This document shows, one piece after another, positions 11,991 to 23,942 of a DNA stretch of 64,000 nucleotides (position 1 is its first letter; every line of letters starts with the position of its first letter). The notes below the pieces were generated by a model. The model worked only from the letters and a program-made list of their open reading frames with translations. It searched no databases and had not been told where the DNA came from. Where the stretch lies: positions 2,604,001-2,668,000 of the forward strand of contig CADCXD010000010.1 of NCBI GenBank assembly GCA_902806575.1. Reading direction: 5' to 3'. Position numbers and translations under genes: made by a program. The DNA is from Jackrogersella multiformis. Taxonomy: Eukaryota; Ascomycota; Sordariomycetes; Xylariales; Hypoxylaceae.

Positions 11991-13183
11991 CTACCGCTTC
12001 TTGACGCTCGGCCGGGGCTTGCACTCGTCGCCCTGAATGGGGTGTAGCATGACCTTGTTAGGGTAATTCTGGCTGTTGGCCATGTAGCCTTTGCTCCAGT
12101 CGTAGCCCACGGCGTAGGCGAAGATGCTGCCGCTCGAGTTGAACGTCGTGGCCGTGATGCTCCCTCCCACTGTTGGGTATCCCTTTAGTCGGTGCTTAGC
12201 GTCCTTGTCCCAGAAGTGGAAGGTGCCGTCGCTACCAGCAGTGCTGAAAGTACCGTGCTGTGGGTGGAATGAGATGTCGTTCACGGAGTAGACCTGTGTT
12301 GTGTTGCCCTGCGGGGGGTCCCGGTGGCACTTGAAAGAGAAGTTGGAGCTGTATTCGAGATTCGTTAGTAGACGTTCTCGAGAAAAAATAAAGGTGTTTT
12401 GGAAAAGCTTACCCCGAGTCCTTATCTTCTACATACTGGATAGCGCAACGTCCCTCGATACTGCCAATAGCAAAACCGGTGGCGTCAGTGAAACAGCTGA
12501 CGACCCGAGTCTGCCACTTGAGCGGACTCTGCAAAGTCTTGTAGAACTTAAGGGGGTCTTGTAGGTTGATAACGTTGATGTAGCGGTCTGCGGTACCAAT
12601 GACCAGCAGCGAGTTTCGCACGTCCATGGAATAAACCCGTTCTTGACATGTGACGGTTCCCACAGGTGTGCTCTGTCGTAGATCCCAGTATTTGACAGTC
12701 TTATCCCAGGAGCCCGTCACCAACATGGGGCCGCTAGAGTTGGGCAGCTCGAAGAAGCGCGCGCATCGGACGGTCTGATCATGTGCGGCGACTTGCGCGG
12801 TCTGCAGGGTTTGGAGATCGCATACTTTGGCTTGCTTGTCCGCACCGGCGGAGACGAGCTTGTTGCCATCCTACACCGTCGTTAACAGAGAGCTTTGGAA
12901 AGTGCTAGAAAGTAGACCAATTTACCTTGGAGAAGTCCACACTGAGAACAGGGGCTTCGTGCTCATACATATGCTTCCCTTCACTAGAGCCATTAGAAGC
13001 AATCTGGTATATGCGCACTTTCTTGTCCCAACTCGAAACGGCGAGTATATCCTGGCCGGGAGAGAAGGCAAGGTCGGAGACTGTGTCCTCGGGGGGGTTC
13101 GAGACGGGAACGTCGTTCTTCAGGTCGCCAATTGTGTTACTAGTAGATGCCGCCGAAGAGCTGTTTCCGAAGAGTCCCGACAT
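11991..13183 (-). CDS. RAE1: mRNA export factor Rae1/Gle2 (WD40 protein)
   Basis: It encodes a 357-residue seven-bladed WD40 beta-propeller of the Rae1/Gle2 family, which binds Nup98-type nucleoporins at the nuclear pore and supports mRNA export and spindle functions. The model is three exons on -: 13183-12926, 12870-12413 and 12348-11991. Introns of 55 and 64 nt have GTAAAT and GTAAGC donors and TAG and CAG acceptors. The N-terminus MSGLFGNSSS is typical. Blades are evident: SSWDKKVRIY, TGSWDKTVKYWD and STAGSDGTFHFWDK. The family hallmarks DLRQ and DISFHPQHGTF are present, and the protein ends in the usual basic tail. Length matches the family (about 350-365). Nothing looks damaged; it is probably constitutively expressed. 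Confidence 0.95.
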
Positions 13184-14911
13184 CTTGTCGAAGCTTGGGT
13201 GATATAGCCCTAGATAAGTACCTAGGAAGGACTTGTAGGTAATCTGAGGGTGTCGTGATGATGGTTGGTAAAGAGACGGCGGCTATTTCCAGAGACCTCT
13301 CTAGTGTAGGGACGTTGCCGCCCGCCACTGAAATCCGGATTGGCTATTCCCAAGCTTTTGAAGCTATAATTACTGCCTTCTTTCGCATACGATTTTTGTA
13401 ATTAATAGCTGGGTATCCGTAAGAATATATTAATACCGATGAGAAGAAAGCATGAAACCTGGAGTCGGATGACAGCGTAGACTGCGAATAGTGTATTGTT
13501 GTTGTAGGCAGAAGAATTGCCGGTATTGACATCGGCTTAAACGCGTGCAACAAAATAAAATGGTAGGTACTAACTAACAAGTAGATACGTAGAAAATATG
13601 TACCTACCTGAATTAGCTAATCTGACTAGGTACTTGGGTACCGACCGTAAGCTTCAGGCTCCACTCAAGATTCTTCCCAAAGTTGCCTAGTCCCAGAGTT
13701 TGGACTGAAAATATCAAACTTAAATAAATAGAGATGTTTGATTTGTCAAAGCTTCATCACCCCACTTAGCCGCATGAAGCTTTGACCATGACCTTTAGCT
13801 TTTTACTTAAAAGTTTCCTCGACAGGGTTTTCAATTTTAAAATCTTCTTCTTTTTTTCTTCTTCCTTCTCAACCCCCTCGCCCAACAAATCGCTATCGAA
13901 GCTACATACAGAGACTTCTCAATCCACGATTGACTCGTCTCCCCTATTCTAGAAAGCTTTGGGAGAAAGTCCCCGGACGTTCCTTCTTCTTTTTATTAGG
14001 AGGAAATTTGCGGAAACGCGCCGCCATAGAAGCACAGCGGCTTACGTCTCCCCGTCTGTCCTCCGCTCCGTCGCCATCTGCCCTGCCTGTCGCTACATCG
14101 CTTGTTCTCTAGCTGCGCGGTGCTGGATTTCCTGGCCTTGAGACCCTATGGATGAAGATATGAGTCCGCGCTCTTGGCTGGGGGTTCGGTGTCTGCCATC
14201 TTGGGGATGAGTTGATGACAGGTGGCCGTGGATCAGACGATCGGGGACGCGAAGGACGGGTGTAGATACCCTGTTGTCAAGATAGATAGTTATGCGATTG
14301 CCTTGCTTCTCCCTCTAGGAGACAGCTTGGTTACTCGATGGGGCTTATTCTTGGTGCGAGGGGGTTCCCTTCACGATGGACAGCTAAACAACCAAAACTC
14401 TGGGCTTCGTGGGAAGTCTTTTTCTCCGTTTATGCTGCTCTGGATTGGAGGTTATGTGGGAATCTGGGGGAGCTGTCCTTGACGACAGTGGCCAAGTTCA
14501 GGTGATGATAACCAATAATTAGAGTCAAGCACTGAGGCAGGTCACTTTGTGATTTTGCTCGTTGAAGACCGCAAAATGCGTTATGGTATCTGATGAACAT
14601 TGCTCTTATTTCCTTTTTATTATATGATTCTATCGATCATTTCTCAACTGCTTAAGCAGTTTCATCATTAGTCCATCTAGATAGACAGCGATGTCCAATT
14701 GGATCTAATATACCCACCTCGATCAATCCTCATTAGTTTAAAAAATCGTGCGTCGTACATATATGCATCTGAGCCTCGTGAGGAAGTCAACGCCGTTTTG
14801 CCTGTGTGGCCCCCATGCAACCTGGTATCCTTATCCCAAATCGATCCTGAAACACCAGGACGATGAATCAGACTAATAAACACTACTATACATTTGTATA
14901 TAGATCGTCCA
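13184..14911. other. Intergenic/UTR region, no gene supported
   Basis: The right part is probably 3' UTR of the 14912-16316 gene and the left part the Rae1 promoter. Overlapping 60-86 codon frames on + at 13930-14482 lack family resemblance and conserved splice structure. A pyrimidine-rich tract at about 13840-13880 and TACCTAGG palindromes near 13220 and 13628 are the only notable features. Confidence 0.5.
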
Positions 14912-16316
14912 TCAAACAAGACCACCCAGAACTACCTTGCCCACGTTGGTAACTTCCTGTTTTAAGCCTACTCGACTAGACTCTTCGAATTCCTTGACTA
15001 CGCCCTGGATGATGATCTTGCGTACTTTAGAATCGGCCTTGGTAAATAACTCTGCTATGATGGGGCTGCAGTCCTTGGGCGAGGGAAGGAGCGTCATGAG
15101 TTTCGAATAGCAATCGATCAGCACGTCGCATAGTGTGGCAAACGTCTCGAAGAAGTCCGGGTCAAAAGGTAGGTTCGGGGTCAGTAGATGCGTATACTCC
15201 TCGCCTGGAACCAGGTCGTTCCCCTCGCCGCCTAGCCCAAAGTTGATAACACTCGTAGGCACCGAGTTCACTGCCGACCCGCTTGCTAGGCCATTACTGC
15301 TAGGATCCGCGTATAAATCCGACGCTCCTGACTGCCTCCGACCCTTCCCTCCAGGTCCTCGACGGAACATATTCGGTATGCGAGCACGAGAGAGCGAGCT
15401 CGTATTGACGCCGTTTTCTGTGTGTATCTGTTGATAGGAGTCGAATTCGACGAGGAGGGTGTTGAGGGAACGGAGAAATTCGAGTGGCGTGCCCGAGTTA
15501 AGATCGACCACGGCGGGTAGCGACAGGCCGAGTAAGAGGTAATTGGTGGCGCGATAAGCGATTTTGCGGCTCTCGAAATATGCCATGCGTGATATATCAG
15601 GCTTATCAAAAAGTAGAGTATTGAACCAGTAGACACGACCCTCATGGCTGATATGTAATGTTAGTACTCCGATGGAAAATGCAAATCAAATTAAAGGGAA
15701 TGGTGGCGGAGTTGGTGACATACGCTTTGCGCAGGTAATCCAAAGTCGATATCCTCTTATTGGCGACTTCGTGTATATGTTGATGGAGTGATGGGATCTC
15801 GGTTTGAAGTAACGGGGGAGAGGTCGCCGAGGCGGGTTGGTGGCCATTAACAGGCGTCGTCGCGGTTCGGCTGATCATCTTGGAGAAAGAATCAGTTGAC
15901 GCGGAAGGAGGTACTGCCTCGAATTCTTTTAAAAACTTGGGCGGAGCCACGAGGGCAAAATCAGGAGGTATCGCGGGTGGTGCAGTAGCGTCAGTCTTGA
16001 TCTGGTCCCCAGCACCCGATCCCGCGTTGAAGGAACTTGCGCGTCGCTTTCCCTTGGTCGGGGAAGAGAAAGATGGCCTGCGGCCAAATGAAGGTTTGCG
16101 ATCGCGGTCTTTGGTCAGGACGTTGTGCTCCTTCTCTTTGTCTCTATCTCGGTCGCCAGAGCTGGTGCCGGGTCGCGACCTGCTTAAGATACTGACTCCT
16201 TGTTGGGATCGCGATTGGGAGTTCGAACTCGAATGGCCGCTGCTATTCCCCCAGATGTTGGCAGAGAAGAAAGGAGTCGCATTTTGCGTCGGCGTTGTAG
16301 CAGCAGATCTCTGCAT
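14912..16316 (-). CDS. Conserved fungal protein of unknown function
   Basis: Two exons on - (16316-15724 and 15647-14912) with a 76-nt intron (GTATGT..CAG) give 442 residues. The first ~150 residues are low-complexity, rich in Ser, Arg and Asp (a DRDRDKEKE run near residue 57, then KPSFGRRPSFSSP), and look disordered and phosphorylatable. From about residue 180 the protein becomes helical and well ordered, starting at the intron-spanning segment HEGRVYWFNTLLF. This continues through NYLLLGLSLPAVVDLN and a loop rich in Gly and Ser. It ends in a long helical block (FDPDFFETFATLCDVLIDCYSKL, AELFTKADSKVRKIIIQGVVKEFE). The overall pattern suggests a conserved filamentous-fungal family. I do not recognise a named domain and assign no function. 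The shared intron and coding quality of both halves make the gene itself secure. Confidence 0.85.
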
Positions 16317-17676
16317 GACTGACCGAGCGTGTGGCCCCCGACCCTTCGAAAGTTCAGCCGTGGTAAGTCTAATATTAGCGCGTAGCTTGACAAGGCCTAA
16401 CGAGGTCTGGTTGAGCGTCTCGATTCGTACAAACCGCCTCCCCTATCCGGATAGAAAAGTGACTTGGTTTAATTTGATGTGGGGTGGAGGGAAGGTAGAT
16501 GCGTCGGTTTAACGAATTAGAAGATGGTAATTGGGTAACTACTACTGCTACTATAGTAAATAGATGGATTATGGATTCGACATGATGTACATTAGATAAC
16601 GGTTAATCAGAATAATCAGGAGTTCGGGTACTAGTGGCAATAATTAGCGGAGGAAGAAGGATTGAAATATTTCGAAGATGCCGAGATGGGGGAAATGACG
16701 AAAATGGTGTGTAGAAGTTAGAAGTTTGTCAGTTTTTGCAGATTCGGGGATCACGAAGAATTCTATTTGTATGTACCTACCTAGGTACCTAATATACCTA
16801 TTAGGCAGGTGTAATGTTAGGCTAGCTCCCGAGCTGACGGCGGTCCCTTCTATGGCTGGCTCGCGGTCTATTTAGCCTTTCTGATGGACAGGCAAAGTTG
16901 GTGCTGCCCCTTGGTGACATCCTTTTGTGGCTGCATTGGCGGCAAGAAGGAACCAACCGGTCGGAGTCGGGAAGGTATCACACGCATATTAACTACTGCT
17001 TGTGATACCGCATCAGGGGTCCGCCCTACCGCAGCTTTCATTGGACGGAGGGGCATCAATTGAAACTAGATTGTATATTCGTACCTCATTCCTGTTTATT
17101 CTTACCGGTATACAGGAATTGAAGGTACCTATCGTACCTTGTCTAGAATCAAAATACCTAGGTTAGTATCGAAGCTGTGAGATTGTTCGTTAATGCTATA
17201 CTTGTAGGATACCGGGTACGAGACCGAATCCAGGCTTTGAAACAACTCTACCAAGCTAGGTGGTCAACAATTAGGTGATAGCATGCCGCCTCTATTTCCG
17301 AGATTCATGCCAAACATTCATTGTGCAGCTCCTGATCTATATTAGGTCAAGTCAAGAATTCCGTTATTTTGAACCGGCAAGGTCAACGAGACGGCGAGGT
17401 TACTGTGACCGAGATTCCCCCGTTTGATAATCGATTCTAGAATGTTTCAGCCGTTTCGCACGAGGAAAATGTCCTGACATTAATTCTCCGAACCGCAGTG
17501 GAGCCGTCACGCTTTGAGGTCCGTTTCCGTGAGATGGTTGTCAAGTATTTGGAATTACAGACTACAAATCGAAAGTGGATTGCTCTGATGTTGAAATTCT
17601 AGAGTGCTTTAAATACAGGCACCTAGATGATCAACAGAGTGCCTAGGTACCTAGGTACCTAATAGTTAGATTGTAG
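16317..17676. other. Intergenic, palindrome-rich, no gene supported
   Basis: Contains the promoter side of the 14912-16316 gene. Clustered TACCTAGGTA palindromes lie at 16773-16806, 17150-17165 and 17640-17662. A short frame on - at 16868-17059 has no family resemblance. The stretch from about 17440 may hold unrecognisable remains of the 5' half of the aminotransferase fragment that follows. Confidence 0.5.
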
Positions 17677-18091
17677 CTGCTCTCAAAGATGCGATAGAAG
17701 AATCGAAAAAGGATGGGAAGCGCGCGAGAATTTGCGTCTTTGATACGGTCTCTAGTCTCCCCGGCGTGCGTTTACCCTTCGAGGAGATTACCAAAGTCTG
17801 TAAAGAGGCTGGTATTTTAAGCCTAGTGGACGGGGCTCAGGGAATCGGAATGATCGATATCGACCTAGAGGCATTGGATCCCGACTTCTTCGTTTCGAAC
17901 TACTATAAGTGGCTTTATGTACCGAGAGGCTGCGCTGTGCTCTATGTCCCGGTGCGACATCAGGCGCTGATAAAGTCAACGCTACCAACATCCCATGGAT
18001 ACATGCCTCTCTCTGAACTTCCCACCTGGTTTAAGTCTTTCATACCGGCTATCTACACTAGCAGTGCATACCTAGGGGTACCTAGGCACTA
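17677..18091 (+). pseudogene. Class V PLP aminotransferase/cysteine-lyase fragment
   Basis: About 138 codons cover the PLP-binding core of a fold-type I, class V enzyme (isopenicillin-N-epimerase or hercynylcysteine-lyase-like). The strand and Asp that hold the pyridine nitrogen are present (LVDGAQGIG), followed by the Schiff-base lysine in NYYKWLYVPRGCA and the stretch STLPTSHGYMP. The fragment begins after an apparent acceptor (TTGTAG at 17671-17676) whose upstream 'intron' is a run of TACCTAGGTA words. It ends at a TAG at 18089-18091 lying in another such word. No N-terminal substrate domain or start codon was found upstream, and no matching C-terminal domain follows. A complete enzyme would be about 430-470 residues, so this is a truncated relic. 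Confidence 0.75.
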
Positions 18092-18436
18092 GGTAAACCA
18101 TAAACCAATCAGTGGATATTCCATGTTTGAAACAAATACCTACGGTTTAAAGCATTTCTTTCAAAAGGGCTAAGAGAGCTTACGGTTACAGCAATATGTA
18201 GACAACCTTATATGTAGCTAAGGGATTCATAGGATTACCCGTGCTTGTACCGGTGGTAACCCCGCCAATTTTATTGACACTAAGATTGGAGACGCGGTAC
18301 GCGTGAAATTGCCCGATAACGTCGAACTGATATCAGATAGACTTCGAAGCATTGCCGAGCGAGGAACATAGAAACCTACAAACCTACAAGGCTTAGACGT
18401 CTTCGAGCTTCATAGTATAAATCTGATGTCGCAATA
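18092..18436. other. Gamma-tubulin upstream region
   Basis: Contains a short open stretch at about 18263-18371 (text like FIDTKIGDAVRVKLPDNVE) that may be further debris of the preceding relic. Otherwise it is the presumed promoter and 5' UTR of gamma-tubulin. Confidence 0.4.
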
Positions 18437-20034
18437 ATGCCCAGGTAGGCAAATCTGAACGGATTATTACAGGAATCACCAATCTAACAATATTCCTAAG
18501 AGAAATAATCACCATCCAAGCTGGCCAGTGCGGCAACAGCAGTAAGTCAATAGTCAATACCCCCATCGCGCCGTGAAGATGGACACGAGCGTATAATACA
18601 CTAGGTAGATCAAGTACTCTGACACATCCAAGTTGGTAGTCAGTTCTGGCAACAGCTCTGCCAGGAACACGGAATCAATCAAGATGGAAACCTCGAGGAC
18701 TTTGCGACAGAGGGCGGTGACCGCAAGGACGTCTTCTACTATCAAAGCGACGACACGAGATATATCCCCCGAGCTATCCTAATAGACCTCGAACCTCGTG
18801 TCATCAATAACATACAAACTGGTCCCTACAAGAATATTTACAACCCAGAGAACTTCTATATCGGCAAGAGTGGTATCGGCGCAGGAAATAACTGGGGTGA
18901 TGGTTACCAAACGGGCGAGGCCGTCCATGAGGAGATCATGGAGATGATCGAACGAGAAGCAGACGGTAGCGACTCTCTTGAGGGTTTCATGCTGCTTCAT
19001 TCTATCGCCGGCGGTACAGGATCTGGCCTTGGCTCCTTTCTCCTCGAGCGAATGAACGATAGATTTCCGAAGAAGATCATCCAAACATACTCGGTATTTC
19101 CCGATACTACGAACTCGGGCGATGTTGTCGTTCACCCGTATAACAGTCTTCTCTCGATGAGACGCCTGACACAGAACGCCGATTCCGTAGTGGTTCTGGA
19201 CAACGGGGCGCTGTCTCACATCGCAGCTGACAGACTACACGTCCAGGAGCCGTCATTCCAGCAGACGAACCAGCTAGTCTCGACGGTTATGTCGGCCAGC
19301 ACTACCACCTTGCGATACCCCGGCTACATGCACAACGATCTCGTCAGCATCTTAGCCTCGCTGATACCTACGCCACGCTGTCATTTCCTGATGACTGCGT
19401 ACACCCCGTTCACCGGAGACCAGGTCGAGCAAGCTAAAACCGTCCGAAAAACCACCGTCTTAGATGTCATGAGACGATTACTGCAACCTAAGAATCGAAT
19501 GGTCTCTACTGTCCCGGGCAAGAAGAGCTGCTACATTTCCATCCTGAATGTCATCCAAGGCGAAGTCGACCCTACAGACGTCCATAAGAGTTTACTACGT
19601 ATCCGCGAGCGAAGACTAGCGACATTTATACCATGGGGCCCGGCAAGTATCCAGGTTGCTCTAACAAAGCGCAGTCCATACATCCCAATGAGCCACCGTG
19701 TCAGTGGCCTCATGCTGGCCAATCACACCAGCATCGCAACCGTGAGTCTACTTAGACATGTGTCTTGTCTTAATCGTAGCCATCAGCTAACAATGGTCAA
19801 CAGTTGTTTAAGCGAATCGTTCGCCAATACGATGGTATGCGAAAGCGCAACGCCTTCATAGATAGCTACAAGAAGACGGCACCCTTCGCAGAGAATTTTT
19901 CGGAGTTCGACGAATCTAGAGAGGTGGTGACAGACCTAATCGCTGAATACGAAGCAGCCGAAGACGCCAACTATTTGAATGCCGACGAAGGAGACAAGGC
20001 GACGTCTGCGGAGAACGACAAAAGAATGGCATAG
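18437..20034 (+). CDS. mipA: Gamma-tubulin
   Basis: It encodes a 462-residue gamma-tubulin, the GTP-binding core of the gamma-tubulin complex that nucleates microtubules at spindle pole bodies. Four exons: 18437-18444, 18501-18541, 18633-19741 and 19804-20034. The first exon is only 8 nt (ATGCCCAG). It was chosen because joining it to 18501 gives MPREIITIQAGQCGN, the canonical gamma-tubulin start, and no in-frame ATG precedes that text in exon 2. The tubulin signature GGTGSGLGS lies near residues 143-151. Gamma-specific text includes YPGYMHNDLV and SLIPTPRCHFLMT. The acidic/polar C-terminal tail is longer than in yeast. Introns are 56, 91 and 62 nt. No defect is seen. Confidence 0.95.
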
Positions 20035-20911
20035 CCAAAGTATTCCCTGCCCAATGAAGAGGTAGCAGTACGGTTTACGAGTTTATGTCACATTGAAAAG
20101 CATTGTCGATGGTTTTATCGCCAAGTTAGTTGATGAGAGGGTTGACATTAACGTGGAGTTCAGGCGTTTCGGTACCTACGTAGGTGATAGGTATTGCATT
20201 AAATACTGGTGTAATCGCGAAATAACATTGAATGCCTACTTTACATAAAGACACCAAATCAACACTGTAGGATTCGGGCTCGATAAAAGTAGGAGGTATG
20301 AGAATTACTTGGAGTAAACTATGATAGGAGTTGATTACGTCGTTTGTGAATCGCCTAGGTACCTATCCCACGAATCATAAGTTGGCATTGTTTTAGATCA
20401 AGATGTCGCCCACTGTATCTAAGTAGTTTGCCATGGCAGCCAGGGGTAATTGCGGCGCGTTTAGGGCTGAATGGGCGGGTCCAGAAAAGCTTAAATTGAT
20501 TGCCATCCCCAAGGATGACATCAATCATTCGCATTATCTAGGTACATGACGTCAAGAACTCAACTCTATCGGACCAAAAGCTCCTATACAATTATATCAT
20601 AGGTACCTCAGGTATCATATGTAGGTACATACAAACGATGTATATTAAAGCTTCGAGGACTACCATTCCAAATTATTTCTTGTTCCCCTTCATCATTCCA
20701 TAATAATTCCAGTCAATTGAACCAAATACGATACTATATCCTCATCAACCAGAAACTTCGCTCCCTTTTACCATCGCACCACCACACATATATACACCAA
20801 GCAGTAAGCTTTCCTCTTTCATAATACCATCATCACGCTCCATTACACAGTTAGCGTAGCTTTGCAGCAAAATGACGATAATAGCATCATGCTAACATAG
20901 CCGTGGCAGAA
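20035..20911. other. Intergenic, no gene seen
   Basis: 3' UTR of gamma-tubulin followed by the promoter of the small gene at 20912. Palindromic TACCTAGGTA-type words occur near 20172, 20355 and 20604. A TC-rich stretch at about 20680-20830 probably marks the core promoter or 5' UTR. Confidence 0.55.
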
Positions 20912-21181
20912 ATGACACAATCAAAGGCAGACCACGCAGAGGAGGTCAGATCCAACCTCCCCCTCCCCGAGCAGCCCCCCGTCGCCTCGGACTGGAACTC
21001 AGCCGATGCTCGCAACGTCAACGTCGGGTCCGGTGGCGTCTCGAGCGATGTTTCCACCGGCGCCGGCTCCACATCGGGACTGCGCGAACCCGCTAGCAAG
21101 AAGGATGTCGATTTGAGCGGCGTGGGCCGCCAGGGCAAGGATAACCTCGAGAGCGTACCTAAGGATGCTACATCCAAGTAA
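20912..21181 (+). CDS. Small conserved fungal protein, unknown function
   Basis: A single-exon ORF of 89 residues starts at the ATG at 20912; the frame is open from 20903 but without an earlier ATG. The protein is hydrophilic and predicted disordered, rich in Gly, Ser, Asp and Lys. A distinctive central segment (LPLPEQPPVASDWNSADAR, then NVNVGSGG) and later STSGLREPA and GRQGKDNLESVP resemble small Pezizomycotina proteins annotated only as hypothetical. Coding GC is clearly higher than in the flanks. The upstream ATG at 20873 is followed by an in-frame TAA and is not used. Confidence 0.7.
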   Translation: MTQSKADHAEEVRSNLPLPEQPPVASDWNSADARNVNVGSGGVSSDVSTGAGSTSGLREPASKKDVDLSGVGRQGKDNLESVPKDATSK

Positions 21182-23942
21182 GGGGGGAGTGCATCGAGGG
21201 AGTATGGGTGGTTTTCGCCATGCTATGAAGGAATGGGTGTAATCCCTACCACGGGGTTTACAATCCGACGATGGAAGTTATGTGGAAAACGCATAGAAAT
21301 TGTTATACGATGATTTTCATCAGGACTAAACATCTGTTAGCTACCAAGATAAGTAGACAGTCTTTATTTAGCCACTGTCAATAATGGATACACCACAAGT
21401 ATAACATGATCCTGTCTTGCTTATAAACGATTTGTCATGCTATAATTTCGTGAAGCTTTTTAACTTCATAATCTCGATACGATTTCTAGTCGAGCAATAT
21501 ACTTTAAACTGTCCCTTCCCCCTCTCCCCTTTTTAGTGTTTTTATTTATTTAACTTAGATTTTAAAATCCTATTCATATTGTACGTGAATATTATTGCCT
21601 ATTATTCCTGTTTCTGTAAATGGATAATATACCTAATCCTCCCTTGAATGTTGATTATGTAAATCCCTTTGCAATCAATAGCCTGGAAATATTAACTAGT
21701 ATTATATATTATAATGGTACTTTAATCTACGAGGAATTTCATGTCCAAAAGCTATGTAACTAAATTAGGTACCAAAGTCATCATAGTACGAGCCAAAACC
21801 CCAAATATTGTTATCATAAATTAAGAATAACCTAACTCGCCGAAAACTGAAATAGGGCATGATAATAAACCAATAATATTAGGTACACAACAAGAACTGT
21901 CGTACAGTGCTTGCTATAAGACTCGAGCATATACTCAGCAGTAGATAAGCCACTTGTCTTATCGAGTTATAAGACAGTATACCTTAATGAATAACGTAAG
22001 GACTAGATATTCCTAGGTAGAAATGCTTAGGTAGGCAATTTGGCTGTGATTTAATAATATTCTAATATGAATACCTGCCTAGGTAAGGGTCTAACACTGC
22101 TTCCTATTATATGGTATTCCTTATTGACCTTTATGCAGATATACCTGTCTAGTATTTTGCAGCTAATCTTCTACGAACACTGTGAAGCTAACGCTTTTGT
22201 AAAAGCAGCACACTTCTTATACGGTTATACCTGCTTAGTCGACTGGTTTAGAAGCATAACGTCAGATGACACATGTTCTCCAGTGCCAAACTAATATTCT
22301 GGAAATACATTAGTATAATCACTCAGGAGTATGTCTAAGTCCATAATGCCGCCGTCTTGTTAAATCTAGATTCGGATCTTTGCCTTGGTCCTATAACGAT
22401 CTTGTTTTGGCATACATTTTCTTTTATGTCTATTTACCCCTTTTACAAAACTGTCTCACAATAGAAACCACCAAGCGTAAAGTCTTCTCTCTTATCCTCT
22501 CTCATTAAAGAAGGCCACATCTCCCACTGGCTTGTCAAGCCTTAACAATACCAGCTTCATTTCTGAGTTTCCAACAGAGATATTCCTAATATTCGTGGGT
22601 GTGGGTGAAGACACATTAGACAGCTTGTAAATAAACAAATAATAAATAAAAGTGGCCTGAGCCTAGGGTGTTGCCTACCTACCTAGAACCTAGGTAGGCA
22701 AGTATCCGTGATGTTGGCGTCTATCCAGGCACGTTATTCCTGTCTATTGTTTCGGTACCTAGGTTACCTACCTGTGAACAAGTACCTAACCTACCCAGAG
22801 ATCCATAGCAACGTCAAATGTTGACTGTTATGTTACGACTGTATTCTACCAATTTCTAAAGTACCCCATCCCTTTATTACCTTCACCGTCAAGGAGTTGA
22901 TAAATCGCCCTACTAATCTTCTAAGGAATTTGGATTAATCATTGGTATCTTCTTTTTGTGACCTCAGTCGACTCGGGCATACAGCACAGCTCGTCTACAT
23001 CTCACTCTACCTAGGTACCCATCCATACTTAGGTACCACACTACGCGTTTTATAGGCTTGTAGGCATCTCCAGCTAACATGTTGGGATAGAGTTACAGGA
23101 GGATCTCCGGCTGCAGTACATTATCCAAGGATCCAGGGCTGACAGCCTCGATTTGGCCGTGTAATACGCGGCAGGTGGGTAGGTTGAAACTTCCTAATGT
23201 TTTGCACGGAACCAAACCGTCAGTTCCATGATATAAATACAAATATCTTACCTAGGTACCTATATTATATTGTTCCTTCCTCTACCTTCATTGTATTACA
23301 CCATGCCGAAATTTTCCTTCGTTTAACCTTTCTGTACATTTCCATAATTTTCCTTCCCTATTTTCCTTCCACACCCACTACGCCTCTCCCGTCTCTCACG
23401 ACGATAACATTTACTATTTCTTTGCCCATTCATAACCAACACTTGGTGCCTACCTAGGTATCCATCTAGGCAGATCGTAAGAACACTGAAGCAAATTAGT
23501 CTTTGATCCCTAGGACAAAGTGCCTGACCTGGTAAAGTACATCCATCCCATTTCACAACACTCCTCGCCCAGGGGGACGCTTCTGCATCACAACATTTCA
23601 TCTTAGTCTTCATCTCTGAAGTATCACTAGACACATGCCCATTGATTTGTCTCGAGACAGACTGCTAACTTAGCTACCTGCTAGAACATAGTACGAAACT
23701 GGATCTTTGAGATCACCAAGCAAGGCGGATTGTCCGTGACAGAATTCTTGATAATTCAAAGTTGCAAGAGTTGGCCGGACACACAGTCGCGTCGTGAATT
23801 CATCTCAGTGGATACATCCCACTCGATAACATACAGCCATCATCATTGACCGTTGTCACTGATATTTACACCAATCACCGTTATCCACCATCGTTATTGA
23901 CCATCATAACAAACCTCAACATCCCTTTCACCTCTACTCACG
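21182..23942. other. 2.8 kb intergenic, no gene supported
   Basis: AT-rich DNA with repeated TACCTAGGTA-type words (near 22010, 22078, 22680-22700, 22753, 23008, 23249 and 23450). ORFs at 22067-22294, 23197-23457 and 23323-23634 have intergenic composition and no family resemblance. The last ~100 bp carry CATCAC/CATCGTTATT-like low-complexity repeats typical of a 5' UTR. Confidence 0.55.

Noticed and set aside
15880..16512. 210-codon ORF on + opposite the 14912-16316 gene
   Set aside because: Antisense shadow of a Ser/Arg-rich exon; the - strand frame has matching intron and conserved-looking text.
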